Translations under genes and position numbers: made by a program
Part shown: positions 32,606 through 43,034 of the stretch, piece by piece
Position numbering within the stretch: the first letter of the stretch is position 1
Layout of the letters: every line of letters starts with the position of its first letter
The notes under the pieces: generated by a model
What the model was told of the DNA's origin: nothing
What the model saw: only the letters and a program-made list of their open reading frames with translations
Databases searched by the model: none
Assembly (NCBI RefSeq): GCF_024347575.1
Contig: NZ_AP025503.1
Span: forward strand, 2,232,001-2,296,000
Direction of reading: 5' to 3'
Length of the DNA: 64,000 nucleotides
Source: Vibrio pelagius
Lineage (GTDB): Bacteria; Pseudomonadota; Gammaproteobacteria; Enterobacterales; Vibrionaceae

Positions 32606-33805
32606 TTATAACGACAGTGCTACACCTGCAATCGAAGCACTCATCAAGTTCGCTAACACACCTGCACAAATCGCGCGGAAGCCGTACTTAGAGATGAATG
32701 AGCGACGCTCTGGTACTAGGCTACCCAAACCACCGATCAGAATCGCCATGGTTGAGATGTTAGCAAAACCACACAACGCAAAAGTAACGATAGCTTGAGA
32801 GTGTTCGCTCAACACTTCCTTCGCTTCCATCAGCTGGATGAAGGCTACAAACTCATTCACAACAATCTTGTTACCGATCAGTGAGCCCGCAACAATCGCT
32901 TCGTTCCATGGCACACCAATCAGCCATGCAACGGGTGCAAACACATAACCTAGGATAAGCTCGAAGCTTAGGTCCACGCCGAACCAACCTCCAACTGCAC
33001 CTAGCATGCCGTTCAGCATTGCAATCACACTGACAAAGGCAAGAAGTGTTGCACCCACTGCGACTGCAATACGAAGTCCAGACATAGCCCCATCTGCCAT
33101 TGCCTCAACTACGTTGGTTGCTCGTGGAATTTCTACATCTGACTCAATGCTCTCTTGAATCTCATTGGCACTACCTGGAACCAAAATCTTCGCCATCAGT
33201 AAGCCTGCAGGCGCAGACATGAATGCCGCTGCAATTAGGTAGTTCAGATCTACGCCCAGAGACGCATAGCCTACTAATGTACCGCCAGCTACCGATGCCA
33301 AGCCACAAGTCATTACCGCAAACAGCTGAGAATCAGTCATATGCTTCAGGTAAGGCTTAACCACCAGTGGTGCCTCAATCATGCCAACGAAGATGTTCGC
33401 CGTAGCAGAAAGAGACTCCGCTCGGCCTGTACCCAGCAGCTTCTGCAATGCGCCGCCAATTAGGTTGATCACTTTTGGCATGAAACCAATATGGTACAGA
33501 CCCGAAATCAAAGCTGAGAAGAAGATAATGATACCAAGAACATTGATAGCAAATACAAAACCACTATTGGTTAGGCCACCAAATAGGAAGCCGATACCTT
33601 CTTGACCATAATTGATTAAGCTCGACACTGCTCCTGTAACACCATTAAGCACTTCTTTGCCCATAGGCACGTAAAGTACAAGCAGTGCAAAAGAAACTTG
33701 TAGTAGGAAAGCAAGAGACACCGTTCTCAGCTGAATATTTTTTCTGTCCGTAGATAGTAACCAAGCGATTACTAAAAGAGTAATGATTCCAATTAGGGAT
33801 GCCAT
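32606..33805 (-). CDS. Concentrative nucleoside transporter, NupC family
   Basis: An inner-membrane symporter of about 399 residues with eight or more hydrophobic segments. Family blocks are visible: GIGFLFGG, LSATANIFVGMIEAPLVVKPYL, MTCGLASVAGGTLVGYASLGV, the nucleoside-contacting PWNEAIVAGSLIGNKIVVNE and FALCGFANISTMAILIGGLG. Vibrio members such as vcCNT are sodium-coupled. The frame extends upstream to 33904, but ATG 33805 yields the standard MASLIGIITLLVIAWLLS start. The gene stands alone; which of the several Vibrio NupC paralogues it is cannot be decided here. Confidence 0.92.
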   Translation of the reverse strand: MASLIGIITLLVIAWLLSTDRKNIQLRTVSLAFLLQVSFALLVLYVPMGKEVLNGVTGAVSSLINYGQEGIGFLFGGLTNSGFVFAINVLGIIIFFSALISGLYHIGFMPKVINLIGGALQKLLGTGRAESLSATANIFVGMIEAPLVVKPYLKHMTDSQLFAVMTCGLASVAGGTLVGYASLGVDLNYLIAAAFMSAPAGLLMAKILVPGSANEIQESIESDVEIPRATNVVEAMADGAMSGLRIAVAVGATLLAFVSVIAMLNGMLGAVGGWFGVDLSFELILGYVFAPVAWLIGVPWNEAIVAGSLIGNKIVVNEFVAFIQLMEAKEVLSEHSQAIVTFALCGFANISTMAILIGGLGSLVPERRSFISKYGFRAICAGVLANLMSASIAGVALSL

Positions 33806-34012
33806 GTGCGTCAAACCTGAAAAAGTTGTAGTAGGAAAGGCGACGCATTGTATAGAGGAAATCGTTTGCGGCAAGTTGCGGTTGTTACATGGATGTTGGT
33901 TCAACAGGCGATTTTAACCCGAAATATCTAACCTATTGAATTAATTGAAACTATATTGATTGTTTTTAATACTTTTTCCATATGGAAATTATATTTTCAA
34001 AAACAGCGACAG

Positions 34013-34957
34013 TTAGCGGTGTAATTCAACACAAGTTTTCAGATTTTGATCCCAATAAGTTGGAGAGCCAATATGCTGTTTAAGAAACTCAATCACGGTC
34101 GATAGTTTTTTCGGCATGTTCTTGCGGCTCGGATACACGGCAAAAAATGGCATGATTTGGCTCGCTTTCCATTCCGGCAAGACTTGAATCAATTGCCCAC
34201 TACGAAACTCCTCTTTGACGAGGTAAGTCGCAAGATAAGCAATTCCCCACCCTGCCACAGCCGCGTCTCTTACCGCCTCTGCGAGATCGACAGAGTAATC
34301 ACCACTTACGGTGACACATAAACTTTCTTGTCCGTTATCGAACGCCCAAGAGGTGTAATCACGCTCACGGCTACGATAGATAAGACAGTTGTGGTCGCTC
34401 AGCTCCGAAGGGCAACTTGGTGTGCCGGCTTTGATCAAATAATCCGGTGATGCCGCCACCACAAACTGGCTGTCTGCTAATCGCTGGGCAATATACCCTT
34501 CTGGCAATTCTTCATTATTGGTGATCCACAGATCCAAACGCTCTTCAATCATATCCACTTTATAATCGAACAGGTGAATCTCGACTTTGAGCTGTGGATA
34601 GAGCTGACGCAACTGATCGATAGCGGGAATGACATGCAAAGTACCAAACGATTGAGAGATCCCAACTCGCAACTTACCGGAGACATCATCGCGCTGACTC
34701 TCCATATCCATTTGCGCAGCTTTAAGCGTGCCAAATAACTGCTCACAGTGCTGATAAAACACTTCGCCTGCTCCGGTCAGCGTTAGGCTACGTGTCGTAC
34801 GCTGAACCAGTTTAATCCCAATGTTGTCTTCCAACAGTGCAATCTGCTTACTGATGTGTGATACCGATACATTGAGACTCTTCGCTGCATTAGTGAAACC
34901 ACCGTGTTTGATCAAGGCGTGAAAGATCACCATTTGCGCCGCTCTGTCTGTTAACAC
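34013..34957 (-). CDS. LysR-family transcriptional regulator
   Basis: A complete LysR regulator of 314 residues. The N-terminal winged helix-turn-helix includes ALIKHGGFTNAAKSLNVSVS and HISKQIALLEDNIGIKLVQR. The effector domain begins SGKLRVGISQSFGTLHVIPA and contains GWGIAYLATYLVKEEF. The likely start is the GTG at 34957, giving MLTDRAAQMVIFHALIKHG; ATG 34933 is a second option. It has no divergent partner gene on its upstream side: the next gene there, a transglycosylase, reads towards it and ends in a terminator. The regulated genes are not evident. Confidence 0.93.
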   Translation of the reverse strand: MLTDRAAQMVIFHALIKHGGFTNAAKSLNVSVSHISKQIALLEDNIGIKLVQRTTRSLTLTGAGEVFYQHCEQLFGTLKAAQMDMESQRDDVSGKLRVGISQSFGTLHVIPAIDQLRQLYPQLKVEIHLFDYKVDMIEERLDLWITNNEELPEGYIAQRLADSQFVVAASPDYLIKAGTPSCPSELSDHNCLIYRSRERDYTSWAFDNGQESLCVTVSGDYSVDLAEAVRDAAVAGWGIAYLATYLVKEEFRSGQLIQVLPEWKASQIMPFFAVYPSRKNMPKKLSTVIEFLKQHIGSPTYWDQNLKTCVELHR

Positions 34958-35028
34958 TCCGCTTGCCCTCTATCTATCTTTAAGAAACGGCCTATTCTAA
35001 AAAGACCATTTATCTGAAAACACCAAAA

Positions 35029-35055
35029 CAAAAGGACTCCGAAGAGTCCTTTTTA
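35029..35055 (-). terminator. Terminator after the lytic transglycosylase gene
   Basis: Stem AAAGGACTC-CGAA-GAGTCCTTT with T runs on the minus strand. It isolates the transglycosylase gene from the LysR gene. Confidence 0.85.
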
Positions 35056-35104
35056 ATCTGTTGGCTTGCGCCACTTTGCCTTGGCCAATGTGTTTAAACT
35101 TGAG

Positions 35105-36097
35105 CTATTTAAACTTAATTCGATCAGCGAGGTGACTCACTGCCAGTGCAAAGTAGTACGAACGATTCCACTTCATCAGTACATTGTAGTTGTTGTAAAC
35201 CAAATAAGAGCGCCCGGTTTGGTCGTCTGGCATGATCAGCCAAGCTTTAATATCTTCATCAAGCTTGGGCAGTGGGCTGCCATCAAAGCGCGTAATACCC
35301 AGTTTTGACCACTCTTGAAGGTACTTACCTTTCTCTTCCGAGCGGCCCTGTATATCTAAAGAGATATTCGCAGGCACTTTAACCTGCCTTCCCCATGTGT
35401 ACTTATCATCCCAACCAGACTGGCTCAGATAATTCGCTGCTGAAGCAAAAACATCGGCTTCGGTATTCCAGATATCTTTCTTACCGTCACCATTACCATC
35501 CGCCGCATAAGCTAGAAAAGAGCTTGGCATAAACTGAGGTTGCCCCATCGCTCCAGCCCATGACCCTTTCATGTCTTGAGGCTCAATATGTCCCTCTTCA
35601 AGAATGGTCAGTGCTGCCATCGCTTCTTTGGTAAAGAACGCCTCGCGACGACCTTCGTAAGCCAGGGTTGTTAGCGCGTCAATAACACGATAATTGCCCG
35701 TAAAAGTACCAAAGTTACTCTCGACGCCCCATAATGCAACGATAAAGCGAGGTTGAACACCATACTCGTCACCGATGCGTTTCAACTCCGTATAGTGCTT
35801 ATCGTAAAGCGACTGCGCTTGTTTCACCTTCCAAGCAGGAACCGCTCTTGGGATGTACTCGTCGAGCGTCAGTTTTTTCTCTGGCTGATTTTTATCCGCC
35901 TTCACTGCACGCGGTTTAAATGTCACGCCATCAAAAGCTTGGTCGATGATCGATTGAGAGATGCCTTGCTCTGAGCCCTGCTGTTTTAGCTTTTCAACAA
36001 ACTGCTCAAAACTCAACTCGTTAGCGTGTAACGGAGCCACTGCACTGCCAGCCAACAACGCCGACACGGTAATTAGGGTTTGCGATAATTTACTCAA
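35105..36097 (-). CDS. Lytic murein transglycosylase, MltB-like (GH103)
   Basis: A 330-residue periplasmic peptidoglycan lyase that cleaves MurNAc-GlcNAc bonds with formation of anhydroMurNAc. The signal peptide ends near PLHAN. There is no lipobox cysteine, so unlike MltB it should be soluble. The catalytic glutamate lies in FIVALWGVESNFGTFTGNY; other conserved parts are GSWAGAMGQPQFMPSSFLAY and the calcium-site-like stretch DGNGDGKKDIWNTEADVFAS. It fits the MltB_2 group. It diverges from nothing; ycgL lies just upstream in the same direction. Confidence 0.92.
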   Translation of the reverse strand: MSKLSQTLITVSALLAGSAVAPLHANELSFEQFVEKLKQQGSEQGISQSIIDQAFDGVTFKPRAVKADKNQPEKKLTLDEYIPRAVPAWKVKQAQSLYDKHYTELKRIGDEYGVQPRFIVALWGVESNFGTFTGNYRVIDALTTLAYEGRREAFFTKEAMAALTILEEGHIEPQDMKGSWAGAMGQPQFMPSSFLAYAADGNGDGKKDIWNTEADVFASAANYLSQSGWDDKYTWGRQVKVPANISLDIQGRSEEKGKYLQEWSKLGITRFDGSPLPKLDEDIKAWLIMPDDQTGRSYLVYNNYNVLMKWNRSYYFALAVSHLADRIKFK

Positions 36098-36129
36098 CGA
36101 TCATTCCTCCCTGAATAAGGTGAGTACGA

Positions 36130-36420
36130 CTACTCTTCATCTTGAGTGTTTTGTTGAGCTTTACGCTCCTTGTACAACTCAAGTTCATTCACTGGTGGTG
36201 GCGGCAATTGTAAAAAGAAGCCGTCGGTTTCTAAAGACTCACGAACTTTATCGATGTTCACTTGCGCCAGTTTACGACCATCCATCTTGATGACCATTAC
36301 GAAGGTAGGTTTACCAAACATTTCCATCAATGCGTCAGGAACTTGTGAAAAATCATCCTTTTTAGGGATATAAAGGTATGTTCCTTCTTTTTTTGAGCTT
36401 TTATATATAGAACACAGCAT
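36130..36420 (-). CDS. ycgL: YcgL domain protein
   Basis: A 96-residue small cytoplasmic protein of the YcgL family: [20 protein letters not shown], then [20 protein letters not shown] and FFLQLPPPP. The family has a solved fold but no established function. It is conserved next to minC in vibrios and enterobacteria, where it is divergent from minC as here. It is followed by the transglycosylase gene after about 30 bases. Confidence 0.9.
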   Translation of the reverse strand: MLCSIYKSSKKEGTYLYIPKKDDFSQVPDALMEMFGKPTFVMVIKMDGRKLAQVNIDKVRESLETDGFFLQLPPPPVNELELYKERKAQQNTQDEE

Positions 36421-36641
36421 GACAAACCTTTTTTAACTGTTTATGACTACAAAACTCTCACATGCGAGATCAATAGTTTATGTTGGTGAAATATTGGGAA
36501 CAAAACGTCCATTTGACAACAAGATCACTTGCTGTGCTTGGTCTGGGAATATAACATGATAAACCTAGTTTCAGGCAATGCCCTTTATCGTAAAGATGAA
36601 AGAAATTGTAGCCAACCGTTATTGAGGTCCTGTAGTTTTCG

Positions 36642-37304
36642 ATGTCTAGTAACCCAGATTTAAAAGGTAGCAGCTTTACGCTATCTGTTTTGCACTTATC
36701 CGATGATAACGTCGAAAATGCAGCGTCATTCCTTCAAGAAAAAGTCGACCAAGCACCAAACTTTTTTGCTGCAGCTCCTGTGGTCATTAACATCAGTCAA
36801 GTTGCTAGTGATATAGACTTCCTTCAACTTAAAAACGGCATCTCTCAAGCAGGTATGATCCCTGTCGGCGTGACGGGTTGTTCTGATAAGCGCATGCAAA
36901 ACCTAGCAAAAGAAGCTGGTTTCGCTGTGATGACGGCGAGCAAGTCCCCTTCACAGGCTCCAGCTAAGATGGCGCCCACAAAAGTGGTAAGAACTCCGAT
37001 TCGTTCTGGACAACAGGTCTATGCTAAAGATGGTGACCTATTAATTTTGAGTCACGTCAGTGCTGGAGCGGAAGTGATTGCGGATGGCAGTATTCATATT
37101 CATGGCACATTACGCGGCCGCGCAATTGCAGGCGCAAGCGGTCAAACTGAAGCAAAGATTATCTGTAACGATTTACAAGCCGAGCTGGTTTCCATTGCAG
37201 GCAACTACTGGCTCAGCGATCAAATTGAAAGCGAGTACTGGCAGAAGAAGACCATGTTCAGCATGGACAACGACGTACTACGTGTTGACGTACTCGCACT
37301 ATAA
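36642..37304 (+). CDS. minC: Septum site-determining protein MinC
   Basis: An inhibitor of FtsZ polymerisation that keeps the division septum at midcell. It has 220 residues. The N-terminal domain (about 1-105, [14 protein letters not shown]) acts on FtsZ. The C-terminal beta-helix domain (about 118-220, [45 protein letters not shown]) binds MinD and forms copolymers. It is the first gene of minCDE. A possible promoter with TATAAC at 36550-36555 and CTTGCT 16 bases upstream lies in the 221-base gap to ycgL. Confidence 0.97.
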   Translation: MSSNPDLKGSSFTLSVLHLSDDNVENAASFLQEKVDQAPNFFAAAPVVINISQVASDIDFLQLKNGISQAGMIPVGVTGCSDKRMQNLAKEAGFAVMTASKSPSQAPAKMAPTKVVRTPIRSGQQVYAKDGDLLILSHVSAGAEVIADGSIHIHGTLRGRAIAGASGQTEAKIICNDLQAELVSIAGNYWLSDQIESEYWQKKTMFSMDNDVLRVDVLAL

Positions 37305-37324
37305 AGAAATAAAAGGAAAAAATA

Positions 37325-38137
37325 ATGGCACGCATTATCGTTGTAACGTCAGGTAAAGGCGGTGTAGGTAAAACGACCTCCAGTGCAGCTATTGCCTCAG
37401 GTTTAGCGTTGAAAGGAAAGAAAACAGCGGTTATCGACTTTGATATTGGTCTGCGTAACCTCGATCTTATCATGGGCTGTGAGCGTCGTGTCGTTTACGA
37501 TTTCGTCAACGTTATCAATGGTGAAGCGACTCTGAATCAAGCGATGATCAAAGACAAGCGCACCGACAATCTATACATTCTTCCAGCCTCTCAAACTCGC
37601 GATAAAGATGCGCTCACTAAAGACGGTGTTCGTCGTGTATTTGATGAGCTAGATGACATGGGCTTCGACTTCATCATCTGTGACTCTCCAGCAGGTATTG
37701 AGCAAGGCGCTCTGATGGCACTTTACTTTGCAGATGAAGCGATTGTGACGACTAACCCAGAGGTTTCTTCGGTACGAGATTCAGACCGTATTCTAGGTAT
37801 TTTGGATTCCAAGTCTCGCCGCTCTGAAGAAGGCTTAGAGCCAGTAAAAACTCACCTACTTCTTACTCGTTACAACCCAGCACGCGTTACCCAAGGTGAA
37901 ATGCTGAGTGTGGAAGATGTGGAAGAGATCCTGCACATTTCTCTGCTGGGTGTTATTCCAGAGAGCCAAGCAGTACTTAACGCATCCAACAAAGGTGTAC
38001 CTGTTATCTTTGATGAAGCGACCGACGCAGGCATGGCTTACAGCGATACTGTAGACCGTCTACTCGGCAGCCAAGTGGACTTCCGCTTCTTGACGGAAGA
38101 AAAGAAAGGCATCTTCAAACGACTATTCGGAGGCTAA
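37325..38137 (+). CDS. minD: Septum site-determining ATPase MinD
   Basis: A membrane-binding ATPase that recruits MinC and oscillates between poles with MinE. The deviant Walker A motif is VTSGKGGVGKTTSSAAIA at about residues 6-23. Switch II is FIICDSPAGIEQGA. The C-terminal amphipathic membrane-targeting helix is KKGIFKRLFGG. It has 270 residues. AAAGGAAAAAAT precedes the ATG, 20 bases after minC. Confidence 0.98.
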   Translation: MARIIVVTSGKGGVGKTTSSAAIASGLALKGKKTAVIDFDIGLRNLDLIMGCERRVVYDFVNVINGEATLNQAMIKDKRTDNLYILPASQTRDKDALTKDGVRRVFDELDDMGFDFIICDSPAGIEQGALMALYFADEAIVTTNPEVSSVRDSDRILGILDSKSRRSEEGLEPVKTHLLLTRYNPARVTQGEMLSVEDVEEILHISLLGVIPESQAVLNASNKGVPVIFDEATDAGMAYSDTVDRLLGSQVDFRFLTEEKKGIFKRLFGG

Positions 38138-38143
38138 TCAACT

Positions 38144-38407
38144 ATGTCATTACTGGAGTTTTTTCGACCACAGAAGAAAACCACAGCCAACCTAGCGAAA
38201 GAGCGTTTGCAGATCATTGTTGCAGAACGTCGTAGCCATGACGATCCTGCGCCTTCGTACCTTCCGCAGCTTAAAGAAGACATCTTAAAGTGCATTGCCA
38301 AATACGTTGAGGTTGATCCATCAATGGTTGACCTTACGTTCGAACACAAAGATGACGACATCTCTGTATTGGAACTGAACGTGAAACTGCCAGAAGACGA
38401 TAAGTAA
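38144..38407 (+). CDS. minE: Cell division topological specificity factor MinE
   Basis: Stimulates MinD ATPase and drives pole-to-pole oscillation. It has 87 residues: N-terminal membrane-targeting and MinD-binding part ([29 protein letters not shown]) and C-terminal dimerisation domain ([19 protein letters not shown]). Its ribosome site GGAGG lies in the last codons of minD. A terminator shared with rnd follows. Confidence 0.97.
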   Translation: MSLLEFFRPQKKTTANLAKERLQIIVAERRSHDDPAPSYLPQLKEDILKCIAKYVEVDPSMVDLTFEHKDDDISVLELNVKLPEDDK

Positions 38408-38435
38408 TCATCGCTATCTGCAAAAAAGGTGGAAT

Positions 38436-38464
38436 AAAAAAGAGAACCGAAGTTCTCTTTTTTT
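38436..38464. terminator. Bidirectional terminator between minE and rnd
   Basis: Stem AAAGAGAAC-CGAA-GTTCTCTTT with long flanking A and T runs, between convergent genes. Confidence 0.92.
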
Positions 38465-38488
38465 ACGTCTGTGTGTTCAATAGTCGTG

Positions 38489-39607
38489 CTATTTAATAGC
38501 TTTGTTCAACTTCTCGCCAACCACATCTAAGCGCCAGCCTTGCATCACATCTGGCAATTTTTCTGGGTTGCGATCGTGCTTCCAAACCCAGCTTAATACT
38601 TGATTAAGCTGTTTTTTAGACGCGATAAACTCAGTCGCCAAACCACTGTGTTGAGATGCTTTCTTCACTTCATCTTTGAGGACTTTAAACATCTGCTTGT
38701 AACCAGGGAAGTCCATCAAACGTTCGACAACCGCTGGATACTCTTCTTCTGGTGTGTGTTCTGCCAGCTTTACGATAGAGCTAATTTTCGCGCCGTGGCG
38801 ACGCACCGAGCGGAAATCAAAACCTTCCTCTTCCATGCGCTTTGGATTCTTAATAGCAAAACGTGCTACCGCCCAAAGATCTTGCTCTTTGAAAATGAAA
38901 TTTAACGCTAGGTCGCGCTTAATCGCCTCTTTGAGTCGCCAAGTTGCCAAAGGTTTCAAAATAGCCAGTTGCTTAGGTTTTAACTGCCAAGCCCCTTTAA
39001 TGTCTAGGTAAGCGTTCTCTGGTTCAATTGAACGAATACGCTTACTAACTTGCAGCTCAGACTCTTGCTGCGCAGCGTCCCACCAGCCAGCTTGCATCAC
39101 TTTTTCTAGCAGCTTGTTGTACATTGGCAACAAGTAGTAAACATCCGCTGCTGCATAATCAAGCTGCTTTTGAGATAGCGGGCGCGCTAACCAATCGGTG
39201 CGTGATTCGCTCTTATCAAGGTCAATGCCAACAAATTCGGACACCAGGGCTGCAAACCCCGTCGATAAACCGTGCCCCAAGAAAGCAGCCATGATTTGCG
39301 TATCCACCATTGGTGTTGGCGTACAACCAAACGCATTTTGGAACACTTCTAGATCTTCACCACAAGCATGTAACACCTTCATTACCGAAGCATCTTTCAG
39401 TAATGATACAAACGGAGTCATCTCATCCAAGGCGATTGGGTCAATCAAAGACAGAGTTTCACCATCAAATAATTGAATCAAACCTAACTGCGGGTAGTAA
39501 GTTCTGGTGCGGACAAACTCGGTGTCAAGCATCACAACATCGGCTTCACGGGCTTGCTGACATACACGTTCAAGGTCTTTCAATTGGGTAATGATTTGAT
39601 AGTTCAC
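38489..39607 (-). CDS. rnd: Ribonuclease D
   Basis: A 3'-5' exoribonuclease that trims tRNA precursors and other small RNAs. The DEDDy exonuclease motifs are present: VVMLDTEFVRT (Exo I), LHACGEDLEVF (Exo II) and LDYAAADVYYLL (Exo III). One or two C-terminal HRDC domains follow from about residue 205. I chose the GTG at 39607 (VNYQIITQLKDLERV), which gives 372 residues, close to E. coli Rnd (375). The frame runs open to 39670 but that extension overlaps the fadD terminator. Rare initiation codons are normal for this gene. Confidence 0.93.
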   Translation of the reverse strand: MNYQIITQLKDLERVCQQAREADVVMLDTEFVRTRTYYPQLGLIQLFDGETLSLIDPIALDEMTPFVSLLKDASVMKVLHACGEDLEVFQNAFGCTPTPMVDTQIMAAFLGHGLSTGFAALVSEFVGIDLDKSESRTDWLARPLSQKQLDYAAADVYYLLPMYNKLLEKVMQAGWWDAAQQESELQVSKRIRSIEPENAYLDIKGAWQLKPKQLAILKPLATWRLKEAIKRDLALNFIFKEQDLWAVARFAIKNPKRMEEEGFDFRSVRRHGAKISSIVKLAEHTPEEEYPAVVERLMDFPGYKQMFKVLKDEVKKASQHSGLATEFIASKKQLNQVLSWVWKHDRNPEKLPDVMQGWRLDVVGEKLNKAIK

Positions 39608-39643
39608 AAAAACTCTCACTGATTTAATTATTCCGCCGGATAC

Positions 39644-39672
39644 AAAAATGCCGACATTCACTGTCGGCATTC
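39644..39672 (-). terminator. Terminator after fadD
   Basis: Minus-strand stem AATGCCGACA / TGTCGGCATT followed by T5, 49 bases past the fadD stop and just before rnd. Confidence 0.85.
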
Positions 39673-39720
39673 TATCACTAATTTACATTAACCGCTTAGA
39701 TTAAGCGGTAAGACCATCAG

Positions 39721-41415
39721 TTATGCACTTGCACGTTTAGCAAGCTCCGCATCGTTCTCTTCGCGCAGCACGCGGCGCAAGATCTTACCTACGTTGGTCT
39801 TTGGTAGATCATCACGGAACTCAACCAGTTTTGGCACTTTGTAGCCTGTTAGGTGTTCACGACAGTGCGCAATCACATCTTCCTTAGTCAGGCTTGGATC
39901 ACGCTTAACCACGTAAACCTTCACAAGCTCACCGGAAACTTCGTGTGGTTGACCAATTGCCGCGACTTCCAGCACCTTACCGTGCAGAGCAACGACGTCT
40001 TCAATTTCGTTAGGGTAAACGTTAAAGCCAGATACCAGAATCATATCTTTCTTACGATCAACGATGTGCAGTAAACCTTCATCATCAAACTTAACGATAT
40101 CACCTGTCGACAACCAGCCATCATGATCGATCACTTCTTTGGTCGCTTCAGGACGCTGCCAGTAGCCTTGCATCACTTGAGGGCCACGTACTTGCAGCTC
40201 ACCCACTTGATCATTCGCAACAACATTACCTTCGTCATCAATGATGCGAACATCTGTCGACGGCACAGGTAGGCCAATAGCGCCGGTGTAATCTTTAAGA
40301 TCGTAAGGGTTACCCGTAACCAGTGGAGAACATTCCGTTAGACCGTAACCTTCCAGTAGGTGAATACCTGTTACCTTTTTCCATTGCTCAGCCACAGCGC
40401 GTTGAACAGCCATGCCGCCCCCTACAGATAGACGTAAGTTGCTGAAGTCCAGTTCATGGAAATCTTCGTTATTCACAAGCGCATTAAACAGTGTGTTTAC
40501 ACCGGTAATCGCCGTGAATGGTACTTTCTGTAGCTCTTTGATGAAGCCCGGGATATCACGAGGGTTAGTAATTAGTAGGTTACGACCACCCATTTCAACG
40601 AACAGTAAACAGTTTACTGTCAGTGCAAACACGTGGTAAAGAGGCAGTGCCGTTACCACCAACTCACGCCCTTCATTCAATACAGGGCCGTATGCGCCTT
40701 TCGCCTGCAGAACATTCGCGATCATATTGCGATGCGTCAGGATTGCGCCTTTCGCGACACCCGTAGTACCACCGGTGTACTGCAAGAACGCGATGTCATC
40801 ACCAGACATGAATGGTTTTACGTATTGTAGGCGGCGACCTTTATGCAGTGCCTTACGGAATGAGATTGCACCCGGAAGATCGTATTTAGGAACCATGCCT
40901 TTTACGTACTTCACTACGAAATCGACAACTGTACCCTTCGCGCGCGGTAGCATTTGACCAAGACTAGTCAGTACTACGTGCTTCACAGGAGTGTTATCGA
41001 CCACTTTCTCGAGCGTACTCGCGAAGTTCGAAACGATAACAATCGCTTTTGCGCCCGAGTCGTTTAGCTGATGCTCAAGTTCACGTGGTGTGTACAAAGG
41101 GTTTACGTTAACGGCAATCATACCAGCACGCAGTACACCAAATAGTGCAATTGGGTATTGCAGTAGGTTTGGCATCATTAGAGCGACGCGATCGCCCTTT
41201 TGCAGTTTCAGATCGTTCTGTAAGTAAGCGGCGAAAGCACGGCTACGCTCTTCGAGCTTACGGAATGTCATGACCGAGCCCATGTTTTCGAATGCAGGTT
41301 GATCGGCGTACTTCTGTACAGACTGCTCAAACATCTCAACTAAAGATTGGTACTGATCTGGGTTGATCTGCTCTGGTACGTCACTTGGATAACGTGAAAG
41401 CCAAGGTTTATCCAC
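39721..41415 (-). CDS. fadD: Long-chain fatty acid-CoA ligase FadD
   Basis: Activates exogenous long-chain fatty acids to acyl-CoA at the inner membrane, coupling uptake and beta-oxidation. It has 564 residues. The AMP-binding motif is [20 protein letters not shown]. Later come [29 protein letters not shown] and the fatty-acid signature region [20 protein letters not shown]. The start is a GTG at 41415 with GAGGAG 7 bases upstream. An alpha/beta hydrolase gene lies 106 bases upstream in the same direction, an arrangement conserved in vibrios. Confidence 0.96.
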   Translation of the reverse strand: MDKPWLSRYPSDVPEQINPDQYQSLVEMFEQSVQKYADQPAFENMGSVMTFRKLEERSRAFAAYLQNDLKLQKGDRVALMMPNLLQYPIALFGVLRAGMIAVNVNPLYTPRELEHQLNDSGAKAIVIVSNFASTLEKVVDNTPVKHVVLTSLGQMLPRAKGTVVDFVVKYVKGMVPKYDLPGAISFRKALHKGRRLQYVKPFMSGDDIAFLQYTGGTTGVAKGAILTHRNMIANVLQAKGAYGPVLNEGRELVVTALPLYHVFALTVNCLLFVEMGGRNLLITNPRDIPGFIKELQKVPFTAITGVNTLFNALVNNEDFHELDFSNLRLSVGGGMAVQRAVAEQWKKVTGIHLLEGYGLTECSPLVTGNPYDLKDYTGAIGLPVPSTDVRIIDDEGNVVANDQVGELQVRGPQVMQGYWQRPEATKEVIDHDGWLSTGDIVKFDDEGLLHIVDRKKDMILVSGFNVYPNEIEDVVALHGKVLEVAAIGQPHEVSGELVKVYVVKRDPSLTKEDVIAHCREHLTGYKVPKLVEFRDDLPKTNVGKILRRVLREENDAELAKRASA

Positions 41416-41521
41416 GATGTTACTCCTCGTTTATCAGCTGACGACTGTTTCGCCGCTATTTATCATGGCGATATTACAGCACAGCTTTAGTGCATGAGCA
41501 CTAAAAGGCTCAAACACTTGT

Positions 41522-42373
41522 TTAAATTTTGTTAACTACACCAAGAATTAGCTCTGAAACTGACTCTGGGTTCTCTAAATGACAGTGGTGTCCGCCTGAA
41601 ATCATCTCGATAATTGGGGGATTTTGAGTGGATTTGTAGCGATTATGCTGTAAATCCTTAAATCCTTCATTTCCCAAAATTATCAGTTGAGGGCATTCTA
41701 TCGCCTCGTTAATCGCATCAGCGTGTGCTTGAGACATTCGATAGACAGAATCACACTTCAATTTTGGATCGCTACGCCACTGCCAAACGCCCTCAATTTG
41801 GGCAATGCCTCGAACAACGACGGGAGCGATCAAATCTGGTGCAATTTGATTAGCATGAGATCTCAGCTTAATGACGTCCTCTAGACTGACTAATGGACGT
41901 GAAGGCTTTCTTCGCTGTCGTTGACGACTGAGTACCCCATCTCGCAACCGAGAGACCGCTGCTTGGGGAGCTTCAGAAAGAGGTCCGTGACCTTCAATTT
42001 GGATTAATCCAGACACCATTTCAGGAAAGGCGGCACTATAACAACTTGCGATCAATGCACCAAGCGAATGTCCTACTAGTACCAGTCTGTTTGGCGATAA
42101 TTTACCCACCAACTGATGTAAATCATCGATATAGTCATGAAAAGGGTAATAACTGCCGGGTTTGTGCGAGGAGTGTCCGTGCCCAAACAGATCGATCGCC
42201 ACCATGTGATAGTGGTTCGACTGGGTATGCATTGCCTGCATCACAGAGGTAAAACTGGCCGAATTATCTAACCAGCCATGAACAAAAACGACCGTCAAAG
42301 CGGCCGTTTCTGGATTTCCAAGCTCTTGGCACACCATGGTGCCACTTGGGAGTGAATAGGATTTTTCAATCAT
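41522..42373 (-). CDS. Alpha/beta hydrolase of unknown substrate
   Basis: A 283-residue alpha/beta-hydrolase-fold enzyme. The oxyanion-hole segment is VVFVHGWLDNSASF (HGW), the nucleophile elbow is LVGHSLGALIASCYSA with Ser near 102, and the catalytic His is probably in MISGGHHCHLENPESV near the C-terminus. No signal peptide. Its place between slp and fadD suggests an esterase or thioesterase linked to lipid use, but the substrate cannot be read from the sequence. Confidence 0.85.
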   Translation of the reverse strand: MIEKSYSLPSGTMVCQELGNPETAALTVVFVHGWLDNSASFTSVMQAMHTQSNHYHMVAIDLFGHGHSSHKPGSYYPFHDYIDDLHQLVGKLSPNRLVLVGHSLGALIASCYSAAFPEMVSGLIQIEGHGPLSEAPQAAVSRLRDGVLSRQRQRRKPSRPLVSLEDVIKLRSHANQIAPDLIAPVVVRGIAQIEGVWQWRSDPKLKCDSVYRMSQAHADAINEAIECPQLIILGNEGFKDLQHNRYKSTQNPPIIEMISGGHHCHLENPESVSELILGVVNKI

Positions 42374-42436
42374 CCGTTATGATCATTCCTTAATCTTGTC
42401 TATTCAAGCGAGAGACATAGTCGCTCACTCCAATGA

Positions 42437-42997
42437 CTACTCTAAGTCTTGTACCACTCGACCTTGTCTAGGCATGGTGTGGAAACTACGGCAATGTAGG
42501 CTACGACACGAGTAGTACGTTGGAGCAAAGTCATTCACAATTACACGCTCGGTGATTTGCCATAGGCGCTGGTTATCAACATTCATCACTGGGAATGTAT
42601 ACGGGAACTCGCCAATTTTACCATTTTCCGAACCTGCCGATTGACCCACAAATGTCACCAAGCGACCTTCTGCAAAGCTTAGAGGCTCAATATAACCATC
42701 AACATAAGCGACGAAGCGACCACTTGGTTCAGCATCAAGATCTGGCTTACCACTGCTTGAAATAGGCATATTTACCACTTCAACGCGTGATTTATCTTTA
42801 AGATTAGTGACTTTAGCTATCACACCGCCTAGACGGACATCCTTAGCATCAGGCAGTTGATTTACCCACTCTTGGTAGTCAGTAATCACGGTTTCAGATG
42901 AGGTTTCAAGTTCTGTAGGTAGGGATGAACACCCGACCATCAACACAGAGAATAAGCCAAGGGCAAAGAGGCGCAACTTTGCAGGGGAAATCGACAT
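42437..42997 (-). CDS. Slp-family outer membrane lipoprotein
   Basis: About 186 residues: signal peptide with lipobox LMVGC (cysteine near 23, followed by SS, which favours outer-membrane sorting), then the Slp family core with VRLGGVIAKVTNLKDKSRVE, SGRFVAYVDGYIEP and LVTFVGQSAG. E. coli Slp is a starvation-induced outer-membrane lipoprotein; YeaY is its close relative next to tsaB (yeaZ) and fadD in E. coli, which fits the location here. ATG 42997 has AAGGG 8 bases upstream; the longer frame from 43054 overlaps the next gene and is unlikely. Confidence 0.88.
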   Translation of the reverse strand: MSISPAKLRLFALGLFSVLMVGCSSLPTELETSSETVITDYQEWVNQLPDAKDVRLGGVIAKVTNLKDKSRVEVVNMPISSSGKPDLDAEPSGRFVAYVDGYIEPLSFAEGRLVTFVGQSAGSENGKIGEFPYTFPVMNVDNQRLWQITERVIVNDFAPTYYSCRSLHCRSFHTMPRQGRVVQDLE

Positions 42998-43034
42998 GGT
43001 TTTAACCCTTAAAGTAGAAGATAAATTGATGTTT